A stretch of DNA of 64,000 nucleotides from Paraburkholderia tuberum STM678 (GCF_902833905.1 NZ_CADFGP010000015.1:103112-167111), one strand, 5' to 3'; positions 1 through 8,096 are shown, numbered from the stretch's first letter. Notes: generated from the letters alone by a model not told the origin. A program made the numbers and translations.

Positions 1-266
1 CCCGCGTTGTTGACGAGCGCATCGATGCGGCCGAAGGATTGCTGCAGCGTATCGAACATGCCGGTCACGTCGGCTTCGTTCGCGACATCGCCGGCGATCG
101 GCACCGCGCGGCCGCCCGCGTGTTCGACCTCTGCGACCGTCTGCTGCGCGGCGGCGAGGTCATGCACGTAGTTCACGCCGACGCACCAGCCGCGCGCGCC
201 AAGCAGACGCGCGGTGGCACGGCCAATGCCGCGGCTGCCGCCGGTGATCAGAACAGCTTTCGTCAT
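1..266 (-). CDS. SDR family oxidoreductase, N-terminal part (cut by window edge)
   Basis: This is the first 88 residues of a short-chain dehydrogenase/reductase; the rest lies left of the window. The Rossmann nucleotide-binding motif TGGSRGIG is at residues 8-15, and the fragment breaks off inside the NNAG motif at about residue 86. An N-terminal glycine motif of this type with an Asp (GD, about residue 60) is typical of classical NAD(P)H-dependent SDRs that reduce or oxidise an alcohol/ketone. The substrate cannot be inferred because the catalytic Ser-Tyr-Lys part is missing. The start is the ATG whose complement ends at 266. It runs in the same direction as the LOG/TetR pair but is separated from it by about 65 bases. 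Confidence 0.85.
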   Translation of the reverse strand, partial: MTKAVLITGGSRGIGRATARLLGARGWCVGVNYVHDLAAAQQTVAEVEHAGGRAVPIAGDVANEADVTGMFDTLQQSFGRIDALVNNA

Positions 267-331
267 CGCAACCTCGTCGTTCGGGTGGTGCGTGCGCGGC
301 GCGCTTCGCTCGGGTTCGGCGGACCCGGGAT

Positions 332-919
332 TCAGATCGCGTCGCTTTGGACCGCCGCCCATTTGTCGCGCGCGGGCGGCGCGTAGCGTTGCAGCTTGTC
401 GATCAACGCGAGCGGATCGGCGTCGATCTGCAGCATGTCGAGATAGGTCTTGCGCATGAAGCCTTCGTCGACCGTGTGCTGAAGCAGGTCGATCAGCGGC
501 GCGTAGAAGCCGTCGGTGTTCAGGAGTGCAACCGGTTTGCCGTGGTAGCCGAGCTGCGCCCACGTGAAGACCTCGAACAGCTCCTCGAGCGTGCCCGCGC
601 CGCCGGGCATCGCGACGAACGCATCGGACAGCTCGGCCATCATCTTCTTGCGATGATGCATGTCGGGCACCACGTGCAGTTCGGTCAGGCCGTTATGCCC
701 CACTTCCTTGCTGACGAGCAGCTCGGGAATCACGCCGATAGCGCGGCCGCCTTCGGCCATCACGGTATCGGCGATCACGCCCATCAGCCCCACCTTGCCG
801 CCGCCATAGACGAGCGCGAGATCGGCCTCGACCAGCGCACGGCCGAACGCGCGCGCCGCCTGCGCATACAACGGTTTGGCTCCCATCGAGGAGCCGCAAT
901 AGACACACACCGACTTCAT
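332..919 (-). CDS. LOG family protein (cytokinin riboside 5'-monophosphate phosphoribohydrolase-like)
   Basis: A protein of 195 residues of the LOG (formerly lysine-decarboxylase-like) Rossmann family, whose members cleave the N-glycosidic bond of nucleoside 5'-monophosphates. The family signature PGGAGTLEE is at about residues 105-113, and the paired arginine region MHHRKKMM precedes it. Length matches the short bacterial LOG proteins. I chose the ATG at 919, with AAGGA about 9 bases upstream, over a TTG six bases earlier. The gene starts two bases after the TetR stop, so the two genes are probably co-transcribed. Whether the physiological substrate is a cytokinin or a housekeeping nucleotide such as AMP is not visible from the sequence. 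Confidence 0.9.
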   Translation of the reverse strand: MKSVCVYCGSSMGAKPLYAQAARAFGRALVEADLALVYGGGKVGLMGVIADTVMAEGGRAIGVIPELLVSKEVGHNGLTELHVVPDMHHRKKMMAELSDAFVAMPGGAGTLEELFEVFTWAQLGYHGKPVALLNTDGFYAPLIDLLQHTVDEGFMRKTYLDMLQIDADPLALIDKLQRYAPPARDKWAAVQSDAI

Positions 920-921
920 GC

Positions 922-1647
922 TCAACTGTCCTTCGATTCGTTGCGAGGCGCGGCGCCTTCACGCGGCGGCAGGTAGTCGTAGAACTCGCGCTTGGGCAGC
1001 CTGCCCGATACGAGATCGTCGAACAGCTGCCGCGAACGGCCGCGCAGGTAGGGCGCCATCAGCGAGACGATCTGCACGCTGACCTGATGCAGCTCTTCGC
1101 GGATCGCTTCCTGCTCGTTGTATTTGCGCGGATTCATCACGAACTGATATGACAGCCAGTACGTGCCGATCACGCCGACGTTGGTGGCGATCACCTGCAT
1201 TTCCTGCGGTGTCGCGACCATTTCGCCGTCGGCGACGAGCTGTTCGCAGAACTGGCTCGCGAAGCGCACCTTATGGCTGATGATCTGCTTGAAGTGCGTC
1301 TCGAGCGTGCGGTTGCGCGCGAGCAGGTCGTTCAGGTCGCGGTACAGGAAGCGGTAGCGCCACGTGAAATCGACCATGTACTGCAGATACGACCACATCT
1401 CGTCGATGGTCGCGCGATGGTCGTCGGGGAAACGCAGACGCTTCTCGATCTCCTGCTCGAACTGGCTGAAGATGCTGTTGATGATGTCGTCTTTGTTGCG
1501 GAAGTGGTAGTACAGGTTGCCTGGGCTGATTTCCATTTCCTCGGCGATCGTCGTCGTCGTGACGTTCGGCTCGCCGATTTCGTTGAACAGCTTCAACGAC
1601 AGTTCGAGAATCCGTTCGCGCGTGCGGCGGGGAGGTTTGGCTTCCAT
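922..1647 (-). CDS. TetR/AcrR family transcriptional regulator
   Basis: A TetR-type repressor of 241 residues. The N-terminal helix-turn-helix covers roughly residues 10-56: TRERILELSLKLFNE is helix 1 and ISPGNLYYHFRNKDD is the recognition helix region. The rest is an all-helical ligand domain rich in Trp, Tyr and Arg. Co-transcribed with the downstream LOG gene, with a gap of two bases. The ligand and regulon are unknown. Several acyl-CoA genes elsewhere in this window have TetR-style palindromes in front of them (43189-43210, 53517-53528), but nothing in the sequence proves that this regulator acts there. Confidence 0.9.
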   Translation of the reverse strand: MEAKPPRRTRERILELSLKLFNEIGEPNVTTTTIAEEMEISPGNLYYHFRNKDDIINSIFSQFEQEIEKRLRFPDDHRATIDEMWSYLQYMVDFTWRYRFLYRDLNDLLARNRTLETHFKQIISHKVRFASQFCEQLVADGEMVATPQEMQVIATNVGVIGTYWLSYQFVMNPRKYNEQEAIREELHQVSVQIVSLMAPYLRGRSRQLFDDLVSGRLPKREFYDYLPPREGAAPRNESKDS

Positions 1648-1927
1648 GTCGTCCGGCCCTGGTTATGCCGGGCTGGGCGCGTGGCGGCGTGCCGCTGCTG
1701 CGTGTTCCACCCGGATGCGGTTGGTATATTGAGCTCTCCCGAACCCGCCGACACGCGGCGGGCCCCCCGAAAGGGCAGGATGAGGCGAGGCGCGGATCCG
1801 TTTGCGCGAGCGCTTTCCTGTGAGACCGTCAAACGATTATAAACCGAGCGTTCTAATCCCCAACCGCCCGCGCGGATTTTCATCCTGTGGGGCGTGGCCA
1901 AGCGTGCGCTTCAACCCGCATCGAACC

Positions 1928-2632
1928 TCAAAGCCACGCGCGAACCCAGCCGACGACCAGCGGCCCGACGATGACTCCCCACGTCATCACACACATGCCG
2001 AGCGCGACCATCACGGCCGCACTGCCGAGATCCTTCGCGCGGCGCGACAACTCGTGACGTTCGAGCGAGATCCGGTCGATTGCCGCTTCGACGCTCGAAT
2101 TGAGCAGCTCGACGATCAGCACGAGCAGTACCGAGCCGAGCAGCAACACGCGCGACACGGGATCGACGGGCACCACGAGGCCGCACGGAATCAGGATCGC
2201 GGCCAACGTGAGTTCCTGACGAAACGCGCTTTCCTCGCGAATCGCAACGCGAAAACCGGCCAGCGAGTTTTTCATCGCGTGCCATGCGCGCGTGAGGCCG
2301 CGGTTGCCTTTGTAGGGGTTGAAGGGCAGCGGGGCGAGCGGGTCGTCGGGGCTGAGCGGTTCGTTGGGGGCGTCGTGGCTTGAGTCGCGAGTCGTGTCCT
2401 GGGTGGCGTCAGGTTGCACGCCACCCGCGACGCTGGCGCCGCCGGTCATGGTCCTCGCGCCGTTCACCCGATGCACGGTATCCGCATGCCCGGTCATACC
2501 CGGCTCGCGTACGTCGTCGAACGGTTCGATGCTGGTGGTGTCGCGGGTAGACTCGACGGCGCGCAGTGCGCCGTTCGACGCGCCTTCGGCGCTGGATCGA
2601 CTGCTTCGCATGGATGGCTCCGCGCGCCGCAT
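1928..2632 (-). CDS. dgkA: Diacylglycerol kinase (prokaryotic DgkA family) with long N-terminal extension
   Basis: The C-terminal 125 residues are a typical small integral-membrane diacylglycerol kinase: EESAFRQE at about 133-140, ELLNSSVEAAIDR at about 175-187, and KDLGSAAV at about 200, with three hydrophobic helices. It phosphorylates diacylglycerol released by envelope glycan synthesis back to phosphatidate at the inner membrane. The normal family length is about 120 residues; here the frame is open for a further ~105 residues of hydrophilic Thr/Ala/Asp-rich sequence. The ATG at 2632 overlaps the glycosyltransferase stop by one base (TGATG), which supports this long start. A GTG lies three bases earlier, and an internal Met at about 62 is another option. 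The core call is firm, the start is not. Confidence 0.85.
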   Translation of the reverse strand: MRRAEPSMRSSRSSAEGASNGALRAVESTRDTTSIEPFDDVREPGMTGHADTVHRVNGARTMTGGASVAGGVQPDATQDTTRDSSHDAPNEPLSPDDPLAPLPFNPYKGNRGLTRAWHAMKNSLAGFRVAIREESAFRQELTLAAILIPCGLVVPVDPVSRVLLLGSVLLVLIVELLNSSVEAAIDRISLERHELSRRAKDLGSAAVMVALGMCVMTWGVIVGPLVVGWVRAWL

Positions 2633-3675
2633 CACGCAGCGGCGCTTTCCTCACGATACGCTGTGTCGCGCAGCGGCTTCAGATGCGCGGCGAATTGTGC
2701 GGACGCCGCTGCCCACGAGAAGCGCTCGGCCCATGCGCGCGCATGCGACCGATCGATCTTCAGTGCCTCCAGACACGCTTCGCGCAGATCCTCGTGCATT
2801 GCACCGGCGCCGCCGTCGCCGAGCACGTCGATCGGGCCGGTGACCGGATAAGCGGCCACCGGCGTGCCGCATGCGAGCGCTTCGAGCAGCACGAGTCCGA
2901 ACGTGTCGGTGCGGCTCGGAAACACGAAGACGTCGGCGGCCGCGTAGACCTTCGCGAGTTCGGCCTGCGACAGCACGCCCAGATAGTTGACCTGCGGATA
3001 GCGCGACTTCAGTTCGGCGAGCGCCGGACCTTCGCCCGCGACCCACTTCGAGCCGGGCAGGTCGAGCTGCAAGAATGCCTCGACGTTCTTCTCGACCGCC
3101 ACGCGTCCCACGTACAGGAAGATCGGCCGCGCGGTGTTGAGCACCTTCGAGTCAATCGGACGGAAGATTTCGAGATCGACGCCGCGCGTCCACAGCACGA
3201 CGTTCGTGAAGCCGAACTTCTCGAGGTCCTGCTTGACGACGGGGGTCGGCGCCATTACCGCGAGCGACGGCTTGTGGAACCAGTGCAGAAACCTGTAGGT
3301 CGCCGCGAGCGGGATGCGAAAGCGCGCCTGCACGTACTCGGGAAAGCGCGTGTGATACGCGGTCGTGAACGGCAGCTTGTGGTCGAGCGCATACGCGCGC
3401 GCGGCCATGCCCAGCGGACCTTCGGTCGCGATGTGCAACGCGTCGGGCGCGAAACGGCCGATGCGCTCGCGCAGCCGGCGGCGCGGCAGCAACGACAGGC
3501 GTATCTCCGGGTAAGTCGGGCACGGGATGGTGCGGAATTCGAGCGGAGTCAGCAGATCGACCTGATGGCCGAGCGCGGTGAGTTCGCGCCGGGTGTTCTT
3601 CAGCGTGCGTACGACACCGTTGACCTGCGGCTCCCATGCGTCGGTGACGATCATGATCTTCATCGCGTTGTTCAT
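2632..3675 (-). CDS. Glycosyltransferase family 4/GT-B type, mannosyltransferase-like
   Basis: A GT-B fold glycosyltransferase of 347 residues. The N-terminal acceptor domain begins with IVTDAWEPQVNGVVRT (about 8-23), a form seen in GDP-mannose- and UDP-glucose-dependent glycolipid transferases. The C-terminal donor domain carries the FPSRTDTFGLVLLEALACG stretch with the conserved E-X7-E type region, near residues 250-275. It likely transfers a sugar to a lipid or polysaccharide acceptor at the cytoplasmic face of the inner membrane. It sits between a metallophosphoesterase and a diacylglycerol kinase; such a kinase would recycle diacylglycerol made when a glycan head group is transferred from a phospholipid. 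That linkage is inference. A second Met at residue 5 is an alternative start. Confidence 0.85.
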   Translation of the reverse strand: MNNAMKIMIVTDAWEPQVNGVVRTLKNTRRELTALGHQVDLLTPLEFRTIPCPTYPEIRLSLLPRRRLRERIGRFAPDALHIATEGPLGMAARAYALDHKLPFTTAYHTRFPEYVQARFRIPLAATYRFLHWFHKPSLAVMAPTPVVKQDLEKFGFTNVVLWTRGVDLEIFRPIDSKVLNTARPIFLYVGRVAVEKNVEAFLQLDLPGSKWVAGEGPALAELKSRYPQVNYLGVLSQAELAKVYAAADVFVFPSRTDTFGLVLLEALACGTPVAAYPVTGPIDVLGDGGAGAMHEDLREACLEALKIDRSHARAWAERFSWAAASAQFAAHLKPLRDTAYREESAAA

Positions 3676-3711
3676 CGCTGCGGGCCCTGTGGAAGTGGAG
3701 AGTGGAAGTGC

Positions 3712-4653
3712 TCAGGCAGTGGCGCGGGCTTTTTGCGTGCCCGCCTGGGGCGCGCGAAGCGCAGTCCAGAAGATCACCTTGAGCTCGCCTTCATAAGTCT
3801 CGACGAGCGCCGACAGGCTCTCGACCCAATCGCCATCGTTGCAATAGAGCACGCCATCGATCTCGCGCATCTCGGCCTTGTGGATGTGGCCGCAGACGAC
3901 GCCGTCGCAGCCGCGGCGACGCGCTTCGTCGGTCATTACGCGTTCGAACGACGAGATGAAGTTGACCGCGTTCTTGACCTGATGCTTCAGGTATTGCGAC
4001 AGCGACCAGTACGGAAATCCGAGCTTGCTGCGAATGCGGTTGAACCAGCGGTTCAGCACGAGGATCATCGTGTACAGCGTGTCGCCGAGATAGGCGAGCC
4101 ATTTCGCGTGCTGGATCACGCCGTCGAACAGATCGCCGTGCACGATCCACAGCCGCTTGCCGGCGAGCGTCGTGTGGAACGCTTCGCCGCGTACGTGGAT
4201 GTCGCCGAACGCGAGGTCGCAGAACTGGCGCGCGGCTTCGTCGTGATTGCCGGGCACGTAGATGACCTGAGTGCCTTTGCGCGCTTTGCGCAGCACTTTC
4301 TGCACGACGTCGTTGTGCGCCTGCGGCCAGTACCAGCCTTTCTTCAACTGCCAGCCGTCGATGATGTCGCCGACGAGGTACAGGTACTCCGATTCGTTGT
4401 GGCGCAGGAAGTCGAGCAGATATCCCGCCTGGCAGCCGCTCGAGCCGAGATGGATATCCGAGAGCCAGATCGTGCGATAGCGATGCGGATCGTCGTGTCC
4501 GTCATCGGGATGATCGGCGCGGGCATCGAGTGATGGCGTCGCGGGCAGCGGCAGGCCGTGTTGAGTAGAACCCGGGGCGGGCCGGAACGCGACGGGGTCG
4601 ACGCTCGGTCCGGTTTGACGAAACAGGGAAGTCGCGGACGTATTGGGGTCCAT
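3712..4653 (-). CDS. Metallophosphoesterase, UDP-2,3-diacylglucosamine diphosphatase-like
   Basis: A calcineurin-type phosphoesterase of 313 residues with all metal-binding blocks in order: LSDIHLGS (64-71), GDIIDGW (95-101), GNHDEA (135-140), HGDLFDG (near 172) and CGHIHKAE (near 255). This set is shared with LpxH, which hydrolyses UDP-2,3-diacylglucosamine in lipid A synthesis, and with a wider family of LpxH-like phosphoesterases of unknown substrate. About 60 residues of low-complexity sequence precede the first motif, unlike canonical LpxH of about 240 residues. It lies upstream of the glycosyltransferase on the same strand, with a 36-base gap, so it probably belongs to the same envelope-lipid operon. 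I would not name it lpxH without phylogeny. Confidence 0.85.
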   Translation of the reverse strand: MDPNTSATSLFRQTGPSVDPVAFRPAPGSTQHGLPLPATPSLDARADHPDDGHDDPHRYRTIWLSDIHLGSSGCQAGYLLDFLRHNESEYLYLVGDIIDGWQLKKGWYWPQAHNDVVQKVLRKARKGTQVIYVPGNHDEAARQFCDLAFGDIHVRGEAFHTTLAGKRLWIVHGDLFDGVIQHAKWLAYLGDTLYTMILVLNRWFNRIRSKLGFPYWSLSQYLKHQVKNAVNFISSFERVMTDEARRRGCDGVVCGHIHKAEMREIDGVLYCNDGDWVESLSALVETYEGELKVIFWTALRAPQAGTQKARATA

Positions 4654-4836
4654 GGCTCACGCGTCGAGTGGCGGTGCCCGTATTGGGCCGGGTGCGCGTG
4701 ACTGCGGCGTGACAGTCATGAGAAGTTCTTATTACGGAGGGGCCTTGGCGGGGCCTGTTTTTTCGTTGTTCTGGCTTTGTTGGCCTTTCCTTGTTGTCTT
4801 ATCGGTCTATTAGCGTTGCCCCTGTGCGGGGCGGCA

Positions 4837-4868
4837 CCTACTTTCTTTGCTGCTGCAAAGAAAGTAGG
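4837..4868. repeat. Hairpin of left arm
   Basis: CCTACTTTCTTTGC followed by TGCT and the exact complement: 14-bp perfect stem with a 4-base loop. The same hairpin recurs in the right arm, so four half-sites occur within 460 bases. Confidence 0.9.
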
Positions 4869-5256
4869 CAAAGAAGACAGCTCAAACCGCAAACTTTTAA
4901 GCGGGTCCCCTTGCTTGGAGGGGGTAGTGGTGCATCTGGAATCCGGGCCCCCGCACATTCCCCCGTTCGTGACAAAGCCATCATCCCTCCCGCTCCGCAC
5001 TGCGTGCGTCGCGGACGGGTCTGCCAGGGAAACCAATGGTTTTGCCCGCTCAGCGGGGACCCTCGGCTGCGCCTCGGCGACGCGCCGAAACGACCAGTGG
5101 TTTTTGAGCGGGGATTCGGCGCGCGTAGCGCCGCCGGAAGAATGACTGCCTTGTCACTAGCGCGGAATGTGCGGGAGCACGGATTCCAGATGCACCACTA
5201 CCCCTTCCAAGCCAGGGGACCCGCTTAAGAGTTGGCGGATTTAGCTGTCTTCTTTG

Positions 5257-5288
5257 CCTACTTTCTTTGCAGCAGCAAAGAAAGTAGG
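5257..5288. repeat. Hairpin of right arm
   Basis: Second copy of the 14-bp perfect stem, with loop AGCA; it is the mirror of the one at 4837-4868. Confidence 0.9.
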
Positions 5289-5419
5289 TGCCGCCCCGCA
5301 CAGGGGCAACGCTAATAGACCGATAAGTCAGCAAGGAAAGGCCAACACCGCACGAACAAAGGCAAAAAAGGCCTCCCCCGCCCAAGGAGAGCAACGCATT
5401 CGGCCCATCCCCACGCGCG

Positions 5420-5944
5420 CTAGCGCCCAACCGCTACCACCCGCGTCCCCGCGAACCGATCATGCAAAAACTGCCGCTGCGGATCAAAACGCCCACTCGC
5501 GGCCCACACCACGAACCAGACGCCCGCAATAACAAGCGTCTGCGGCACCCGCAACCCAAGAAGTGGATGCAACGCCAGCGGCGGCAAAAACCACAACCAG
5601 GCGAACACATACCGCGCAATCGCCCGCCCAACCGAAACCGGCGCGCCATCAGCGCCAACAACCCGTAATCGCCAGGTTTTCATCGGCAGCGTCTGGCCGC
5701 CGTGCGTCCAGAACCAGACGAAGTACACGCCAACCACGAGGCCGATCCAGCCGGCGAGCAGGTTGTGATGCGCGAGCCCGTTACGCTGCTGCGTCAGCGT
5801 GCTGAACAGATAGCCGGCGACAAACACGACGCCGAACAGAATGACCGCTTCGTAGAGCAATGCGGCGAGCCGTCGCCGGACGGTGGGCGCCCTGCCGCCG
5901 GGTGCGGCGGCAGGCAGGGTGGGGGTGGCGAGCGGCTGGGACAC
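5420..5944 (-). CDS. RDD family membrane protein
   Basis: A small integral-membrane protein of 174 residues. The RDD-domain region starts near residue 23 with an Arg-rich VRRRLAALLYEAVILFG segment, then helices at about 30-50, 65-85 and 115-150, and an Asp-containing HDRFAGTRVV motif near the C terminus. RDD proteins are poorly characterised inner-membrane proteins, some linked to ion or Na+/H+ transport. The frame starts with GTG at 5944, with no clear ribosome site and no internal Met as a good alternative. It follows the sigma/DUF3619/DUF3106 genes on the same strand after 21 bases, so it may be the last gene of that operon. Confidence 0.8.
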   Translation of the reverse strand: MSQPLATPTLPAAAPGGRAPTVRRRLAALLYEAVILFGVVFVAGYLFSTLTQQRNGLAHHNLLAGWIGLVVGVYFVWFWTHGGQTLPMKTWRLRVVGADGAPVSVGRAIARYVFAWLWFLPPLALHPLLGLRVPQTLVIAGVWFVVWAASGRFDPQRQFLHDRFAGTRVVAVGR

Positions 5945-5965
5945 GTAATGGGTTCGGGGTCGGAA

Positions 5966-6733
5966 TCAGGAGCCGTGGAAGATTGCCGGCGCTTCGGCAG
6001 GCGACACGGGCACCGGCGTCGCCGGTACGAAGCTGCCCGCCGCCGGAATCGCAGGCGTTGCCGGCAGCGAGGCCGCGGCCGGCGCGGAGGCAGCCGGTGC
6101 GGCGCTCGCCGCCGCGGCAGCACTGGCGCCGTGCTCGCGCGCATTCACGAACCGGTCGATGCCCTTGATCTCGTTGCGAGCCGATGGCGGCGCGCTGACG
6201 ACGCTGGGGCGACGCTTGTGTTCGCTCGCGGCGAGCCGCTCCTTCGTTTCTTCGGGCAGTTGTTGGTACGCTTTCCACGCCTTCTGGCGCGCTTCGCGCG
6301 GCAACTCCTTCGAAACCTGGTAGTTTTCGCGCGCGACGCGGCGCTGATCGGGCGTCATGCGCACCCATTCACTCATGCGCTCTTGCAGACGCTTTTGCGC
6401 ATCCGGCGACATCTTTGCGTATCGCGACGCAATCTTGATCCACTTTCGCTTGCGTTCGTCGCTAAACGAATCCCATTGCGATGCGAATGGGGCCAGCGCG
6501 GCGTGGTCGGCGGCGCTCAGGCGTGACCACGCGAGGGGGCTATTGCTGCCCGGCAGGCTGGGCAATTCGACGGAAAGTGCGGGGGCGGGCGCGGGCGCGG
6601 CGACGTTGACGCCGGGCGACGGATTGCCCGCCGACGATGGGCTCGGGTGAAAGCGCGGATAGGTCGCGACAAACGACACCAGGGCCGCGATCGTGCATCC
6701 GAAAACAACGGCCAGGCCGCGCTTGTAACTCAC
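5966..6733 (-). CDS. DUF3106 domain protein, membrane-anchored periplasmic
   Basis: A protein of 255 residues from a GTG at 6733 with GGGAG about 7 bases upstream; the frame is open further, but a longer start would overlap the previous gene by 50 bases. One hydrophobic segment near residues 7-25 (VVFGCTIAALVSFVA) anchors it, and the rest should be periplasmic. The DUF3106 region (about 60-160) is built from short Trp/Met/Pro-rich units such as LAPFASQWDSFSDERK, SEWVRMTPDQRR and KAYQQLPEETKE, in a helical repeat. The C-terminal 80 residues are Ala/Pro-rich. Function unknown. Placed directly after an ECF sigma factor and a one-helix protein, it could be a periplasmic sensor part. Confidence 0.8.
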   Translation of the reverse strand: MSYKRGLAVVFGCTIAALVSFVATYPRFHPSPSSAGNPSPGVNVAAPAPAPALSVELPSLPGSNSPLAWSRLSAADHAALAPFASQWDSFSDERKRKWIKIASRYAKMSPDAQKRLQERMSEWVRMTPDQRRVARENYQVSKELPREARQKAWKAYQQLPEETKERLAASEHKRRPSVVSAPPSARNEIKGIDRFVNAREHGASAAAAASAAPAASAPAAASLPATPAIPAAGSFVPATPVPVSPAEAPAIFHGS

Positions 6734-6749
6734 CCGAGGAATCTCCCGC

Positions 6750-7181
6750 TCAGTGGGCGCGTGAAAGATACGCGTTGAAGCCGTGGTCGAGATAGGCATT
6801 GAGCGGCAGGTCGTCGCTTAGCATGGCGGCATCGATATCGGCAAGTTCGGCGGTGCGCTGGTGATCTTCCCAGTAGGCGATGCCGATCAGGCTCACGACC
6901 AGCGCGGCCAGCGGCCACGCGAGCGCGAAGCGGCGCAGCGGCCAGCGGCGGCGCGGCTCGAAGCCTCCCTGCGGTAGCCCCGCTATCCCGGCCGGCATGC
7001 CGGCGAACGCAGGCACGAACACCGGCGCGCTGACGGCTTCGGGCTTTTTGCGCACCAACGCGGCACGACGTGCGGCAGCGAGCCGCTCGACGGTGGCGGG
7101 AGGGAGGCTGGCGGTGTTTTCGTCAAGCGCGCGGCGCAGTTGACGCGCAAACTCGAGTTCTGTGTTTTCAAGGGAGCTCAT
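6750..7181 (-). CDS. DUF3619 family single-pass membrane protein (candidate anti-sigma factor)
   Basis: A protein of 143 residues. The first 75 residues are cytoplasmic-looking and charged (LEFARQLRRALDEN near 8-21, VERLAAARRAAL near 31-42). One transmembrane segment (about 88-107, RFALAWPLAALVVSLIGIAY) is followed by a ~35-residue acidic tail. The start ATG at 7181 overlaps the sigma factor stop as ATGA, so the two are translationally coupled. DUF3619 is of unknown function. A short cytoplasmic helical domain, one membrane helix and tight coupling behind an ECF sigma gene is the usual layout of an anti-sigma factor; this is inference from context. No zinc-binding HxxxCxxC motif is seen. Confidence 0.8.
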   Translation of the reverse strand: MSSLENTELEFARQLRRALDENTASLPPATVERLAAARRAALVRKKPEAVSAPVFVPAFAGMPAGIAGLPQGGFEPRRRWPLRRFALAWPLAALVVSLIGIAYWEDHQRTAELADIDAAMLSDDLPLNAYLDHGFNAYLSRAH

Positions 7182-7741
7182 AGCGTGATTCCTTTCGCCT
7201 TGAGCGCTTGCGCCAGCGTGTGAGTGGCCCGGGAGCAGTGCGTTTTCACGCTGCCTTCGGAGCAGCCCATTGCGGCGGCAGTCTCGGCGACATCCATATC
7301 CTCCCAATAACGCATGAGAAACGCCTCCCGTTGACGCGCCGGTAATTTCTGGATCTCGTTGTCGATCGACTGCAGGACCTGCTCTCGTTCGAGCTTCTGT
7401 TCGTTGCTCTCGGCGCCAGCCGAACCCGCCTCGGCCTCGAAAGTTTCCAGCGGATCGAACTCGTCGTCGTCGGCATTGCCGAGCGACGAGAATAGACTAA
7501 CCCAGGTGTTGCGTACTTTGGCACGGCGGAAATAGTCGTGCGTCGCATTCTGCAGAATACGCTGAAACAGCAGCGGTAGCTCGGCCGCCGGACGGTCGCC
7601 GTATTTCTCGGCGAGCTTGATCATCGCGTCTTGCACGATGTCGAGGGACGCATCGTCGTCCCGCACGGCGTAGACCGTCTGCTTGAATGCGCGCCTTTCG
7701 ACGCCCGCCAGAAAATCGGCGAGTTCCTTGTCTGATGCCAT
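7178..7741 (-). CDS. RNA polymerase ECF sigma factor
   Basis: An ECF-type sigma factor of 187 residues. Region 2 includes DIVQDAMIKLAEKY (about 34-47) and an FRRAKVR stretch; an acidic linker rich in Asp and Glu follows (about 90-115). Region 4 carries KLPARQREAFLMRYWED and the helix-turn-helix MGCSEGSVKTHCSRA near 158-172. It redirects RNA polymerase to a small regulon. It overlaps the DUF3619 gene by four bases and is divergent from ilvI across 355 bases. The acidic linker between regions 2 and 4 is longer than usual. Its target promoters are not recognisable here. Confidence 0.9.
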   Translation of the reverse strand: MASDKELADFLAGVERRAFKQTVYAVRDDDASLDIVQDAMIKLAEKYGDRPAAELPLLFQRILQNATHDYFRRAKVRNTWVSLFSSLGNADDDEFDPLETFEAEAGSAGAESNEQKLEREQVLQSIDNEIQKLPARQREAFLMRYWEDMDVAETAAAMGCSEGSVKTHCSRATHTLAQALKAKGITL

Positions 7742-7919
7742 CCGGTTGGGGTCGGCGCAGCAAGCGTGCGCGTAATCGGTCGAAAAATGTCGTAAAACTC
7801 GCGGATGCTAACAAACTTTTGCTCCGATAGGGTGAAACCTGCTCAAGCTTGCATTTGCATGACGGTCGACATTCCGTCCGATCGCGCTCTCCTACGCGCG
7901 AGCAAATGGCAATATTTTC

Positions 7920-7948
7920 TTGACCGCGAGCGCGTCAGAAGCTATCGT
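7920..7948 (+). promoter_or_regulatory. Candidate sigma-70 promoter for ilvIHC
   Basis: TTGACC, a 17-base spacer and TATCGT, about 150 bases before ilvI. The 355-base space between the divergent sigma factor and ilvI (7742-8096) shows nothing else definite and no Leu/Ile/Val-rich leader peptide. Confidence 0.45.
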
Positions 7949-8096
7949 CGCTGGTTCGCAACATAAGTGAGTTGTCTCAATTGAGGTGTGGCCCAAGAAG
8001 CCCGCCTGTCAACTGGACGCGCCGCTTGAACCCGAGCCACGAGCCCGGCAGAGAGCACCCGATCAATTTTTTGCCGAAAATTCGAAAGGTGAATCA

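Larger units (their letters stand above)
4744..5386. repeat. Large imperfect inverted repeat with internal hairpins
   Basis: The 766 bases between the genes at 4653 and 5420 contain no credible gene. They hold two arms in opposite orientation. The strongly matching part is about 4780-4992 against 5131-5345, and weaker similarity extends out to about 4744 and 5386. Each arm contains a 14-bp-stem hairpin, CCTACTTTCTTTGC plus its complement around a 4-base loop, at 4837-4868 and 5257-5288. The central 140 bases hold a diverged direct-repeat-like pair around CCAATGG and CCAGTGG. Short open frames across it translate the same repeated peptide in several directions and are not genes. It looks like a non-autonomous repetitive element of the kind scattered between Paraburkholderia genes; no transposase is present. 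Confidence 0.85.

Noticed and set aside
1737..1790. Possible riboswitch upstream of the TetR gene
   Set aside because: Two GC-rich hairpins are present, but I could not match them to any known class; kept out of the features.
2566..4533. A 655-codon plus-strand open frame
   Set aside because: It lies antisense to the glycosyltransferase and metallophosphoesterase genes, which have clear motifs; Arg/His-rich translation is typical of shadow frames in GC-rich DNA.
4744..5386. Insertion sequence with transposase
   Set aside because: Inverted arms are present, but the central part has no transposase frame and no clear target duplication could be seen.
4777..5532. Short open frames with the repeated PTFFAAAKKVG-like peptide
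   Set aside because: They read the inverted repeat in both directions, giving the same peptide from both arms; a repeat, not a gene.
7986..8096. Longer ilvI start or leader peptide
   Set aside because: The upstream 37 codons have no family similarity and no Ile/Leu/Val run; the ATG at 8097 has a good ribosome site.
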